The notes: generated from the letters alone by a model not told the origin. Positions 32,805-44,239 are shown, counted from the first letter of the stretch. The stretch is DNA of 64,000 bases from Notamacropus eugenii (GCF_028372415.1 NC_092876.1:61652385-61716384), one strand, 5' to 3'. Translations and numbers: made by a program.

Positions 32805-33050
32805 AGGTCAGTGGCAGTGGAAAGAACACTGGACTTAGAAAAAACAGATCTGGGTTCAGATTTCAGATTTCAGTTCTACTACCTATCACTTCTCTGGGCC
32901 TTAGATTCCCTCTCTGTGAAATGAAGGCTTAGGGACAGGTGATTTCTATCGTCCTGGTACCTCTGACTTTCTGTGTTCTAAGGGCCCTCCTAGTGTTGAT
33001 ACTGTATGTTCTAAGGCCTCTCTCAGTTCTAGGGTGAGCAAGCTCAGTTC
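32805..33050 (+). repeat. MIR-type SINE with reverse 33-bp units
   Basis: gtggaaagaacactggactt, ctgggccttagattccctct, then ctgtgttctaagggccctcc and tatgttctaaggcctctctc. Confidence 0.75.
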
Positions 33051-33054
33051 TATG

Positions 33055-33465
33055 TCCCATAACTTTATGAGTTCTCAGTCCTCAAAGGGCACAGAGCTGC
33101 CATGGGGTGAGATAATTCCAGGAATGGATGGGGGCAGGGTGTTGTATGCTGGATAGCAGGTCAACACTGGCAGAGAGGACACATCCAACTCATCAGGGAA
33201 CCAGGTTGTGTGAAGGGCCCTACAGAGGCAGTGGTTCCTTATCTCCTCCTTTCATCCCTTTCTCAGCTACTTGGGGCCCTTTGATTCCCAGGAGCCTAGA
33301 GTGATGTCCTGGGGCACACTCAGCCATTCCCCTTGCACTACCCTCAGGCGTTTGCCCCATGATCCCTCCACCCCAGAGACATGGAAAGGTCACCCTCAAA
33401 GGGAGGTGACATCAGTGCTCTTGGAGTAGAAACCTTCAGTGGATCTTCACTGCCTCTCCATAAAG
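33055..33465. other. Unique intronic sequence
   Basis: No repeat or exon recognised. Confidence 0.35.
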
Positions 33466-33469
33466 TTAA

Positions 33470-34145
33470 CCTGACATTCTCTTCGTGGTCCCCCTGATTC
33501 TAGTGTCCCCTGCCCTCCACTCCCTGCTTCATGCAAAATAATCTCCCCAAGGCAGAGATCAGTCAAGATACTGCCCTGCTCCAAAGTCTTCCCTTTTGCC
33601 TCTGTGGTAAAAGTCCAACTCCTTGGCCTAACCCTGGAGTCTCCACAATTCGGCTACTGGATCAACCATTTCACATCCTTCCTTTCACCACAGGCTTCAA
33701 ACACACAGCCCCATGCGGCCACTGACAACACTCCTGAGTGTGGCTAAACCAGATTAAAATGTAATTGGGAAATATTGAACAAAATAAATCAAAAATATAA
33801 TAGAATCTAGAGGTGTTAATACAAGGTTTTCAAAGTCATTTCACAACCAGCGGGGATCTCTATGCTCGGACAGTTTAGTTAACACCACAGAGTTGACACC
33901 CCTGCCTTTCACAGCCCCGAAGTTCTTATCAATCTAGATGACTCTTGCTCTCTAAAGTGGCCATCTCCCGCTTGGTTCATTTTCTAAAAGCAACCCCATG
34001 ACTGGAACACACTCCTTCTTTATTTCCATTTCTCAAAATCCTTATTTTCCTCCATGCTTCATTCGGCTGAGCTCTAGACTCTTGTACACAGCCTTCCCTG
34101 ATCTCACTACCACCTCCATAATCAGCACCTTGGAGAGGACCAACA
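33470..34145 (+). mobile_element. L2 LINE 3' part split by another element
   Basis: L2 blocks (aaagtccaactccttggcct; ttcacatccttcctttcacc) stop near 33715 and resume at about 33905 (aacacactccttctttattt; acacagccttccctgatctc). The insert (about 33715-33903) has gtaattgggaaatattgaac and ends agagttgacacccctg, like an old hAT-type element. cacagcccc lies on both sides (about 33705 and 33911), consistent with a target duplication. Confidence 0.6.
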
Positions 34146-34204
34146 TTTGTTTTTGCCTTTTTAAAAAAAACAATAAGCATTTAACCAACATTTGCTGGAA
34201 TGCA

Positions 34205-34445
34205 TCATCCTTGGTTTTTGCAGAGATGGAAATCTATGGATACAGAATGTTGCATATGCCACCAGATTTGGACATGTTGATGAGTTTTGCTAAACTGCTT
34301 CTTTCCTTCTTTCTTTTATATTCCTTATTACAAGGATAGGATTGCTAGATTGAGTGGGGGCAGGGGAGGGATATATTTAGAAATGAAGGCATGTTAAAAC
34401 AAAGATATATATCAATTGAACATTGTTAAAAGAAAAGATCAAATG
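34205..34445 (+). repeat. Unclassified retroelement 3' end
   Basis: atacagaatgttgcatatgc, atgagttttgctaaactgct and gatatatatcaattgaacat, same family as 26290 and 47000. Confidence 0.5.
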
Positions 34446-34486
34446 TTTGTTGAGTTCTATTGTATTTATAATCCCACCCACCCACC

Positions 34487-34489
<3 letters not shown>

Positions 34490-34539
<50 letters not shown>
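34490..34539 (+). repeat. (CA)n microsatellite
   Basis: About 24 uninterrupted CA units, preceded by (accc)n. Confidence 0.95.
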
Positions 34540-34540
<1 letters not shown>

Positions 34541-34549
34541 TTGGTGCTA

Positions 34550-34745
34550 CCTCAGAGAAAGAAGAAAGACATAATAGGAAGAATGAGGGCTCTGAAGTCA
34601 ATGGTTCTGGGTTCGAATCCTGCCCTGTTCTTCACTTGCTGTGTGATGTTAGATGAATCATTTCAATTCTCTGGGTCTCGGTTTACTTATTTATTAAATA
34701 AAAGTGTGAGCCTAGATGATCTGTGATACCTCTTCAGGTTCTAGA
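34550..34745 (+). repeat. MIR-type SINE
   Basis: gaatgagggctctgaagtca, ctgggttcgaatcctgccct, aagtgtgagcctagatgatc. Confidence 0.8.
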
Positions 34746-34754
34746 CTTTCCAAC

Positions 34755-35170
34755 ATTTCCAGACATTTATTAAGGACCTGTTGTGGATAGACCATTGCCT
34801 TAGCACTAGGAGTAATGCACATTTACAGGAAATCTAGTCTCTGCTCTCATGGACTTCACAATCTAGTAGGACACTAAAGACCATAAGGAGATGGCAATAA
34901 TAATAATAAACCATAACAGCTAGCAGATATATAGCACTTCAAGGTTTACAAAGAGTTTTACTTATGGTATCCTATTTGACCTTCACAACAACTCTATGAA
35001 GTAGGTGCTATCATGATTCCACTTCACTGATGGGAAAACCGAGGCGGAGAGGTCAGGTGACTTGTCCAGGGTCACCTAGCTAGTAAGTGTTGGAGGCTGG
35101 ATTTGAACTTAGGAGGATGAGTCTTCCTGATTCCAGACCAGGCTCTCTATGCACTATGGCACCCCCTAGC
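34755..35170. repeat. 'agacatttattaaggacctg' element and reverse SINE
   Basis: 34760-34895 includes gtctctgctctcatggactt and cacaatctagtaggac. 34905-35170 is a reverse SINE: gcacttcaaggtttacaaag, gtccagggtcacctagctag, ctatgcactatggcacccc. Confidence 0.7.
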
Positions 35171-35425
35171 GCCTAGATAATTATAATACAAAATATCTCA
35201 AGATAAACGTATTAGAAGAGCACCTGAGTGGGCGGGTTGAGGGATCCGTAGGAATTCAACAGGTAAGAATGGGAGATGGGGAGAGAGGGCTTTCCAGGCA
35301 TTGTATGAACAAAGGCAAGATCAAGGAAAAAGCAGGGAAACAGGGAGGGGACAGGAAAAGGAAAAAGAAAGCTGTCCAGTTTGACTGAAGCATGAGATAG
35401 AAGAGTGTTAATCAGAACAGGAATG

Positions 35426-35676
35426 GGCAGCTAGGTGACTCCATAGTGCATAGAACACTGAGTTGGGAATCAGAAAGACCTAAGTTCAAATCTAGTCTCA
35501 GAAACTTACTACCTGGGTGACCCTTGGCAAGTCACTTCACCCTATTTGCCTCAGTTTCCTCATCTGTCAAATGAGCCGGAAAAGGAAATGACAAACCACT
35601 CCAGTATCTTTGCCAAGGAAACCCCAAGTGGAATCATGAAAAGCTGGACACAACTCAAAAATAGCTAAACAACAAA
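35426..35676 (+). mobile_element. Marsupial SINE, full length, in L2
   Basis: gggcagctaggtgactccat, aagttcaaatctagtctcag, ctcagtttcctcatctgtca, caaaccactccagtatcttt and an A-rich CAACAA end. This is the fullest form of the marsupial SINE type in the window. Confidence 0.88.
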
Positions 35677-35785
35677 AAGTCAGAATGGGAGGCAATGGAT
35701 TGTATAGGGCCCTGGATGCCAGGTAAAAGAGTCTGAACTTAATACAGGAAGCAATAGAGAGTTGAAGATTTGTGATCACATTTTG

Positions 35786-36139
35786 TAAATTTTATTTATT
35801 TTTAATTGAATTATTTCATTTGTTTTCAATGTTCAACAATCACTTCCATATATCCTAGATTTTTTTTTCCACTTCCTCCCCTTTATTCCCCCCTCCCTCT
35901 GCACTCCCTCCCTGAGACGGCGTACAGTCTTATATAGGTTCTACATGTACATTCCTATTAAATGCATGTTGCACAGAAGAATTAAAATGAATGAGAAAAA
36001 CCATAAAACAAAACATAATACAAAAGAAAATGGTCTGCTTCTATCTGCAATCCAGTTCTATAGTTCTTCCTCTGGATGTGGAAGGTGTTTTGCCTTGAGT
36101 CCATTGCAAATTTTTTAAGTCCATGCACTTCAATGAACA
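35786..36139 (-). mobile_element. 5'-truncated L1 with perfect target duplication
   Basis: Reverse L1 3' end (aattgaattatttcatttgt, ctgcaatccagttctatagt). The 13-bp sequence tgatcacattttg occurs at 35773-35785 and 36140-36152, flanking it exactly. Confidence 0.88.
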
Positions 36140-36229
36140 TGATCACATTTTGACCACATAAAGAAAATAACTCTGCCACATGTGAAGGATGAATTCGAAT
36201 AGGGAGAAAATGGAGGCAGGAAGACCTGT

Positions 36230-37245
36230 TAGGGGAAAAATATCTTTGCAGCAAGTTTCTCTAAAAAAGTTCTCATTTCTAAGATATATCAAGAACTGAG
36301 TCAAATTTGTAAGAATGAGAGCCATTTCCTCAATTAATAAATGATCAAAGGACATAAACAGTTTTCAGAGGAAGAAATTCAGGCTATCAATAGTCACAAA
36401 AATATTAGAGAATTTAATTAGAGGAATAGAAAGTAAAGCAACTCTGAGGCTCCATCTCATACCCCTCAGATTGACATGGTTGACAAAAAGGAGGAAAATG
36501 ACAAATGATGGAAAGACTGTGGGGAAACAGGTATACTGATGCACTGTTGAGCACTGTGAATCTGTCCAGTCATTTTAGAAAGCAATTTGGAACTGTGCAC
36601 CAAAAGACATTAAACTGAGGATATACTTTGATCCATAGATACCACTACTATGTATATACCCCAAGATCAAAGAGGGATGAGAAAGACCCATATGTCTCAT
36701 ATACATTTATAGCAGCTCTTTCTGTATTGGTCAAGAACCAGATTGGTCAAAAACCAGGGGTTTGCCCATCAATTAGGGAATGGCTAAACAAGTTATGAGA
36801 CATGAATGTGATGGAAGATTTTTGTGCTTTAAGAAATGATGAAAGGAGTGGTTTCAGAAAAACCTGGAAAGGCTCATATGAACTGCTGCAGAGTGAAGTG
36901 ACCAGAACCTGAACAATTTATGCACTAGAGATATTATATAGCAGATTAACTTTGAAAGACAGAAATTCTGATCATTACAACAATCAATCATGATTCCAAA
37001 AGACTTGTGAGGAAACAGGCTGCCCACCTCCTGACAGAGAGGGAATGGACTAGAAAAACAGAGTGCAATTGGAGATATCATTTTTTTGGACATGGCCAAT
37101 GTAGAAATTTGTTTTGCCTGACTTTACAGGTTTCTAACAGGGGTTTTATTTTTCTTGTTTTCTCAAATGGTTGGGAGAAGGGAGAGAGAAAGGAAGGGAG
37201 GAAAGCAGATCTTTATTTGTAAAAACTTCTTTAATTAAAAGAAAA
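36230..37245 (+). mobile_element. 5'-truncated L1
   Basis: Forward L1 3' end: aactgagtcaaatttgtaag, aactctgaggctccatctca, gatccatagataccactac, then an A-rich tail. Reading frames are broken throughout. Only 90 bp separate it from the oppositely oriented L1. Confidence 0.85.
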
Positions 37246-37469
37246 TGGCTCCTACAGTAGTTCAGGCAATGGTAATGAGAATCTACAGGATAGTATCAGT
37301 GGGAGGGAAGAGTGGGTCTAAGTGATGTTGGGGAGTTCGGATCCACAGAACTTCGTAACTGACTAAATCACAGACCACAGAACCTTCAAACTGAAGGAAG
37401 CTTAGCTTCCTAACACATACCCTGTCACTTTTCTGGACCAATCACACTGGCTTCCATAAAGTTGCCTCC

Positions 37470-37615
37470 AGTTTGGATAGTCTAGATTCTAAGGTCCTTT
37501 CCATCTTGGATATTCTTTGTTCTAAACTCTGACATTTTATACTTTAAGGGCCTTTCTGCCTTTGATATTTTGTGTTCTACAGACCTTTCCATCTCTGATA
37601 TTTCAAGAACCAAGA
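37470..37615 (-). repeat. Degenerate reverse 33-bp array
   Basis: Repeated pattern: attctaaggtcctttccatc, tgttctaaactctgacattt, actttaagggcctttctgcc, tgttctacagacctttccat. Confidence 0.7.
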
Positions 37616-37879
37616 ACCCTACAAAGAGGGGAGTGCAGGATCCCACAAGCCAGGATGGGACTCTAGCATACTCTGGGTTACCTGTGCCCCCTAGTGGTCA
37701 TGTGACCACACTGCGGCTGAAGAGGATGGAGGGGTAGGGGTAGGGAGTTCTGGGAAGAGGAACCCAGCCAGACCCACACTCCATCATGGCATCACTGAGA
37801 AATTACTGTTGCCAACAAGATCTCTCTCACCCACCAATCCATCAGGCTGATTGAAACTTCACCATTAGAGATTCATTAA

Positions 37880-38110
37880 ATTATTTTAGTTGAGTATGGA
37901 TAGAACAGTCCTGAGTTTGAATATGGCCTCAGACACTTACTAGTTGTGTGACCCTGGGCAAGTACTTGACCTCCCTCACCTCACTTACCTCACCTGTAAA
38001 ATGGGGATAATAGTAGCCCTTACCTCAGGGTTGTGGTGAGGATCAAATTGAAATAACATGTATAAAGTTATTTGCAAGCCTTAAAGAGTTATATAAACAT
38101 GTCTAGTCAT
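37880..38110 (+). repeat. Forward SINE
   Basis: gagtttgaatatggcctcag, agttgtgtgaccctgggcaa and agggttgtggtgaggatcaa. Confidence 0.85.
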
Positions 38111-38119
38111 TCAATAAAA

Positions 38120-38950
38120 GTACCAGGAAGACAGACCACGTTAAGTGACACCTTTTAGCTAGTCACACTTTAGCATGAATTACTATTTGTTAGATCCACC
38201 CAGGATTGAGAATTGAGAATTGAGCTCATCCTAGACATGGAATTCATGGAGACAGATGCAGGGAGGCAGTGTGGTATACTGGGATGATCTACATTGGGTC
38301 TTTGTATTCTTAGGATCAGTCTACTTAAGTTTGGGGAGGCTTATCACCAGGGGATGAGAAAACAGGTAATGCCATTTGGAGTAAGCATCATAAGAAGTGG
38401 CATCTACACTGATGCAATCATGAATCGTTGAAGGATTAAAATGATCATTATTAATATTATTGTTATGTCCAAATAAGACCCCTAGTCTCCACTCAGACCA
38501 GGAGAGAACTAGCTGACAGAGAAAAGTATTTGACCTCATCCCCTACCTCTGATCTCTTCCCCTATGCACAAGGAATGCTCATACCCAGTCTCTTCTTCCT
38601 CCCTCCCTTCCAGATGGTGGTCTGCATGCTGACACACTGCAGTACCAACCACTGGTCTTGGCATTGCTCTGGGATGCCCTATAGGTAGGAGGCAACCCCC
38701 TGGCCGTGCCACATTTAAAAATGCAGAGAGCCTGCCTGCCAAATACATAATTGAGCAGGGAGCTCAGCGGGGATGGACCCAACTTGCTTCACTTGGCCTT
38801 TCCAAGCCGCTAATGAGCCCTGGTGTTTCCTGTTTTTTGTTCAGATCCCCCAGAGTTAAGGTCTCTCTGAGCTGGTCTACCAAGCGAGGATCACAAGGTC
38901 AGCCCATCCTTTCCTGACTTACCACCCTGGGAAGATCAGAGTGTCATGTC
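38120..38950. promoter_or_regulatory. Mostly repeat-free island
   Basis: No repeat recognised in about 800 bp. 38690-38770 (gccgtgccacatttaaaaat, gccaaatacataattgagca) is AT-rich in a G+C-richer block and looks constrained. Regulatory use is inference. Confidence 0.3.
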
Positions 38951-38959
38951 TTTGCATTG

Positions 38960-39400
38960 AGAGATAGAAGGAGCCTTAGCAATCCTCTGGTCCTGAGGGT
39001 CCCAAAGCATGATCTGGGGACTCCCCCAAGACCATTTCATGGGGTCTGCAAGGTCAAAACTATTTTCATAATAGTTTAGTTTTCTAGTTTAGTTAATTTA
39101 GTTTCTAATGTGGTAAATATCAATAGCTATAACCCATATAAACAAAAGCTTCTTAAGGGAAGTCTTCAATAATTTTTAAAAATATAAAGGGGTCCTGAGA
39201 CGAAAAAGTTTGAGAATCATTGATGTAGTTCAATCTCCTTATTTTACAGGGGACAAAAATATAACCCAGAAAGGGAAAGTGATTTTCCTAAGGTAGTACA
39301 GATAATACTGGCACAACCAAGATTTGAACTCAGCTCTGTGATTTTCAAATTTTGCTGTTTCTACCATGGTGGCAGATGGTGAATTTAGTTCCCATAGTCA
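38960..39400 (-). repeat. Reverse SINE split by an old DNA transposon
   Basis: SINE flanks read gagatagaaggagccttagc on the left and gtagttcaatctccttattt on the right. Between them (about 38993-39228) lies gtttctaatgtggtaaatat, cccatataaacaaaagcttc and a terminus aaaaagtttgagaatcattg, matching hAT-like ends of the 'ttctcaaactttttgg' type. Confidence 0.6.
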
Positions 39401-39589
39401 GCGTGCACCCAGACTAAGGAACAGCAGTTTCCCTGTTTAGAGGTTTTTGAGGCATTCTGTAGTTGGCACATGCCTTGGCACTTAGTCCCTCCTTGGATGA
39501 CACACTTATGGGAGCATAGTCTAGGGATGTAGAAAGATCACTGGTCTAGGATTCAAAGGATTCAAGGTCCATCTCTGTCACTTTTGAAA

Positions 39590-40180
39590 TTCCTCAACCC
39601 CTCCTAAGTTGTCCCACCTTGCTTTTGGACTCCTCTGCTGGTTAGGAAGTTTACCTTACCTCTGTATACCTGGCATCTCTCATGTCTAGTTCTGCCTTCT
39701 GGGGCCAAGCTGAACAAGGCTAATCCCTCTGCCATGGGATGGCCCTTCCCACACAGCTGTTATGATCCCCATAAGTATCCTCTGCTCAAGGCAAAACATC
39801 CAATTTCTTCAACCAGGCATCACTAGGATTTTTATCATTCTCACTGTATTCATTTGGACCTTCTCCAGTTAATCAATGTCCTTACAATGGTTTGTCCAGA
39901 ACTGCAAATATTTTCTAGACCAGTGCAGAGTTCACTTAGACCTATGCCTCTCCTTTTTAGGGGGGGGAGAGGGGACAAAGCAACTGGGGTTAAGTGACTT
40001 GCCCAGGGTCACACAGTTAGTAAGTGTCAAGTGTCTGAGGCTGGATTTGAACTCAGGTTCTCCCGACTCCAGGGCTGGTGCTCTATCTACTGCATCACCT
40101 AGCTGGCCCTGACCCATGCCTCTCTTAAGGCTGCCTGAAATTGCATTAGCTTTCTTGTTATTTGCCTTCTCTGGAGTAGA
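39590..40180 (-). mobile_element. L3/CR1 LINE fragment split by a SINE
   Basis: ctggttaggaagtttacctt, ttctggggccaagctgaaca, cttctccagttaatcaatgt, then after the insert gcctgaaattgcattagctt. Confidence 0.82.
39953..40110 (-). mobile_element. Reverse SINE with clear target duplication
   Basis: aactggggttaagtgacttg to ctactgcatcacctagctgg. gacctatgcctctc (39939-39952) and gacccatgcctctc (40111-40124) flank it, differing at one base. Confidence 0.9.
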
Positions 40181-40184
40181 ATTT

Positions 40185-40500
40185 CCTCATCTGTAAATTA
40201 AGGAATTTGATTCAATGGTCCTTGAAATTGTTTTAAGTTCTTACACTATGTTCCTAGGACCAGCTCTGACATCCTGTGTTTTAAGGGCCCTCCCAGCTCT
40301 GACATTCTGAGTTCTAAGGGCCTTCCCACCTCTAACATTCTGTGTTCTAAGGGCCCTCCCAGCTCTGACATCCTGGGTTCTAAGGGCCCTCCCAGCTCTG
40401 ACATCCTGTGTTCTAAGGGCCCTCCCAGCTCTGACATCCTGGGTCCTCAGGGCCCTCTTAGCTCTATGTTCTAAGATCCCTTTTCCTTGCATTCTGGCTT
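40185..40500 (-). repeat. Reverse 33-bp array (7-8 units) with SINE 3' piece
   Basis: Units read gggccctcccagctctgac then attctgtgttctaa. The best six lie between 40255 and 40455 and differ at only a few positions each. A forward MIR end (tttcctcatctgtaaattaa) precedes it. Confidence 0.92.
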
Positions 40501-40584
40501 CTAACCACATCTCTTAACTGAAATCACTCACTCTAAAGTTACTAATAATCTCTTAACTATCAGATCTGAGGGTCTTTTATCACC

Positions 40585-41920
40585 CTTCATCATTCTTGAC
40601 CTTTCAGCTACATTTAACACTGCTGACCACTGTCTCCTCTTGGATAATCTCTCCTTTTGAGTTTTCATGGAATTTCTCTTGTCTGGTTCTTCTCCTCCCT
40701 GTCTGACTCTTTCTCAGTTGTTTTTTGTGAGGCCATCATCCACATTACATCCTTTACCTGTGGATGTAACCCCTCCTCTAAGGTTCTGTTTGGGGTCCTC
40801 TTATCTTTCTGTCTCCTCTCTTGGTGATCTCATCAGTGCCCATGGATTCAATTATCATTTCCATATAGATGACTGACAAGTCTATATACCCAGCCCTTGT
40901 CCTTCTCCTGATCTCCAGCCCCACACATCCAACTGCCCATTGGATATTTCAAACTGAGTATCTCATAGGCATTTCAAACTCAACATGTTCAAAACAGAAC
41001 TCATTATTTTCACTTCTCCCACCCCCCCAAAAATTTCACCCTTCCTCTGTCTACTGAGGACACCCAGGTTCACCACCTTTGAGTCACCTTGACTCTTCCC
41101 TCTTCCTCCACCCCACTCCCCACATGTCCGATCAGTAGCCCAGTGTTGTTGATTTTACCCTTGTATCAGTCCCCTTCTCTCCACCCGCATGACCACCACC
41201 CCCAGTTCAGGTCTTCATAACTACCCCCTATCCCATGACTTCAACAGCCTCCTAATTGATCTCTCTACCCCAAGTCTCTCCCCTCTCCAATCCATTCTCC
41301 AAATAGCTATTAAAGGGACATTCCTAAAGCACAAAAAACTCCAATGATTCCTCACTGCCTTTAAGAGACAAACTCATTTGTTTGACATTCAAAGCCTCTC
41401 ACAATCTGTCTTGAGGCTACCCTTCTGGACTTATCCTTTACTCCCTTTTATAAACTATGTTCTGATCAAATTGGCTTACTTACATTACTGTTCATTCCAT
41501 CTCCCAACTCCATGCCTTTGTACAAGCTGTACATATCTGGGATGCACTCCATCCTCACAGCTATCTCTTATAATCCTCCTTTCCTTCAAAGCATCTCAAT
41601 GCCACTGATTTCATGAGATTTTTCCTGCTGTACTCCCATCTCAGGGGCTTGCTGGATCTATTATATTTACTTTGTGTAGAATCTGTATTTACTTACTTAT
41701 GTAAGATCAAATGAGATAATATTTGGAAAGAGCTTAGCACAGTGTCTAGCACATAGCCAACATTATATGAATACTAGTCGTTATTGTCATTACATGTACT
41801 TTTCTCTCCCTCTATGAGGGCAAGAGACTATTTCATTTCTGCCTACATATCTCAAGTGCCTAGCACAGAACCTAGGACATAGGAAATACCTAACAAACGC
41901 TTGTTGATAGATTAATTGAT
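40585..41920 (+). mobile_element. L2 LINE, about 1.3 kb of 3' half
   Basis: Includes the RT remnant ILDLSATFNTADHCLLLDNL (about 40592-40655), then ctcaacatgttcaaaacaga, gattcctcactgcctttaag and the tail agcacagaacctaggacata. A MIR-like piece (about 41697-41785) is inserted near the end. It is the most complete L2 here, but frameshifted and inactive. Confidence 0.85.
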
Positions 41921-42009
41921 TCTTGATCTATCCACAAATGGACTGTGATGATATGTGATATATACATGTGACTGTGTGAATTTTTCTAGTATTACAAACA
42001 TTCATCTGT

Positions 42010-42390
42010 CTTAGAATGTGAAAGGGTGAAAGAACATAGAATGTTAAAACCAAAAGAAGCCTTAGAACATGGAGTGTCAAAATTGGAAAGGATCTTAGAA
42101 TAGTCAGAATATTTTAATCCTTTTTCGTTTGAAGTAACATTTGGAGTGTCAGAGCTTAGATCAAAATATATTAAAAACAACTGGGTTCTTAAGACATGGA
42201 ATGCTGGAAGAGAATGTCAGAGCTGAAAGGAATCTTGGAAATTATCTAATCATTTTATTTGTCCTTGAAAATTATCTAACCTTTTTAATTTTACAGAGGA
42301 ATCCTGGAAAAGGGAAATGGCTTATCTCACATTAAACTGTGAATTAATGGAAAAGCCGAGTCTAGAGTTAGTACCTTCTGCCCCCCCCCT
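42010..42390 (-). repeat. Reverse SINE with degenerate 33-bp units
   Basis: agaacatagaatgttaaaac, agaacatggagtgtcaaaat, agaatgtcagagctgaaagg lead into ttggaaattatctaatcatt. Confidence 0.75.
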
Positions 42391-42589
42391 CCCATTCTGG
42401 TGTTCTAGTCTTTGAAAATGAACATTCTGAGATCATTTCTGTCTCTTCCACCCAGTGCCCAGGCTTAGGAAAACAGCAAAAATAAATGCAACCAATAAAT
42501 AGTTATTATTACTGATAACAATTATTATTTTGGAGAAAAGGGAATGGATTAATATTCCTCTGATATTCCCAGCTTTGATGAATATTCTA

Positions 42590-42780
42590 AGAAGAGTATT
42601 GGTCCGGGAGTTAGGAGACCTGGGTTCTAGCTCAATTTATATCACTGACTCAATGAGTGATCTTCATCTCTCTTATCTTCAGCTTTATAATTTGTAAAAT
42701 TAGATTTATAACTAGATATCTATGATCTCAGATCTCCTCCCATTTTATATTTTTATGTCTATTAATAGCATGACTTGTCA
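42590..42780 (+). repeat. MIR-type SINE
   Basis: ccgggagttaggagacctgg, atcttcagctttataatttg, agatctcctcccatttta. Confidence 0.75.
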
Positions 42781-42789
42781 CAGTGGCTC

Positions 42790-43195
42790 ATGTAGCTCTC
42801 CAAGGTTCTAGAAGCCACGGTCCTAAACTAGAGAATGGAGACTTCCTTAACTGTGAGGCCAACTAGCAGCAGCTTCATTGATTCTGGAAGCAGAGCTGAA
42901 GCCCCAATAGTGCTTTCAGTAAATAATGTAAAGGTGTGGGTGTTCTTTTAGATGTCTTCCAGACAAAACAGTTTATGAGTGGTATCTTCCTCCAGTCACC
43001 TGGATATTAGGTCCTATGGGTTGATAACATCTCCACTTTGCCTAGAAATGACCTAATCCTAACCTCAGTGATCTGAGCTACTGAAGTGGATAGTAAAGGG
43101 TAGATCGGCAACACCAGAGGATATACTCCTACTGCCCACCTATGTGATCCCTTATAAGGCATATTTATAACAATGTACAAAATAAGGTATCTGTA
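42790..43195. other. Unique intronic sequence
   Basis: No repeat or exon recognised. Confidence 0.35.
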
Positions 43196-43204
43196 TATAT
43201 CTTA

Positions 43205-43460
43205 AAGCAGCTAGATGGATGAGCAGATAGAGTGCTGGGCCTGGACTCAGAAAGACTTGAGTTCAAATCTAGCCTTGGACACTTACTAGTTGTGTGACCC
43301 TGGACAATCACTTGACCCTGTTTGCCTAAGCTTTCTTATCTGTAAAATGAGCTGGAGAAGAAAATGGCAAATCACTCCCAGCGTTTGTGCCAAGGAAATC
43401 CCAAATAGAGTCATGGAGAGTCAGACATGACTGAAATGACTCAACCACAACAACAGCAAC
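43205..43460 (+). mobile_element. Marsupial SINE, near full length
   Basis: agcagctagatggatgagca, gagttcaaatctagccttgg, aaatgagctggagaagaaaa, acatgactgaaatgactcaa. tatatctta (left) and catatctta (right) suggest a short target duplication. Confidence 0.88.
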
Positions 43461-43575
43461 ACATATCTTACACTCCCAAGTATTGTATTATTAATGTTGT
43501 CATACAGTATCTTATAGAGACAAAGAAACTGATATTCATGGAAACCAAGTGGAGCCCAAGTTTATCGCTCTAGCC

Positions 43576-43779
43576 CAGGGGTGGGCAATCTGCAGCCTCA
43601 AGGCCACATGTGGCCTTCTAGGTCCCCTTAAGTGCAGCCTTTTGACTGAAACCAAACTTCACAGAACAAATCTCCTTAATAAAAGTATTTGTTCTGTAAA
43701 ACTTGGATGCACCAAAAGGTCACACCCGAGGACCTAGAGGGTCACATGTGGTCTCAAGACTTCAGATTCCTCATCCCTG
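43576..43779 (+). mobile_element. hAT-like MITE, both ends present (204 bp)
   Basis: Starts CAGGGGTGGGCAATCTG and ends cagattcctcatccctg, imperfect inverted termini. Internal palindromic arms ggccacatgtggcc and ggacctagagggtcacatgt. No coding capacity. The 8-bp duplication is not recognisable. Confidence 0.8.
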
Positions 43780-43829
43780 CATGGATATCATGTTCCCTGG
43801 GTTCACGATGCTTATGGTCTACATAAGCT

Positions 43830-43965
43830 CATAGTATCACAGATTTAGATCTGGAAGGAACCTAATTTTACAGATGAGGAAACTGAGGCCCACAGAGGTT
43901 AAGTGACTTGTCCAAGCTCACACAGAGTATAAGCAGCAGAGCTGGGGACTGATCCCAAGTTTTAT
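43830..43965 (-). repeat. Reverse MIR-like SINE
   Basis: gatgaggaaactgaggccca and aagtgacttgtccaagctca. Confidence 0.8.
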
Positions 43966-43987
43966 TGAAATTGGACCATGTTGCCTT

Positions 43988-43990
<3 letters not shown>

Positions 43991-44030
<40 letters not shown>
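43991..44030 (+). repeat. (GT)n microsatellite
   Basis: About 18 GT units followed by gagcgcgcgtgc. Confidence 0.95.
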
Positions 44031-44031
<1 letters not shown>

Positions 44032-44239
44032 AGCGCGCGTGCAGGGAGAGAACAAAGAATTCTGGAACTGGGAACTAGATCTGAACCAGTCTGAGCCCTT
44101 AATGGGGCATGAACTCTAATTGAGGGTGTGAGTGTTTATGATCTAACTTAACTTCTCCTTCCTCTAAGATATCATCTGTGATGGTCCCAGTTCACATTCA
44201 GTTTACCATTTTCTGGGCTCCTCATTTTGTGTGTAATAC

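Larger units (their letters stand above)
35215..37335 (-). mobile_element. L2 LINE 3' part broken by three insertions
   Basis: Reverse L2 pieces appear at 35215-35425, 35677-35785, 36152-36229 and 37246-37335: tgtatagggccctggatgcc, ctgaacttaatacaggaagc, then tggaggcaggaagacctgtt, then ctcctacagtagttcaggca. In intact L2 the last two are contiguous, so the intervening blocks were inserted later. Confidence 0.75.
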
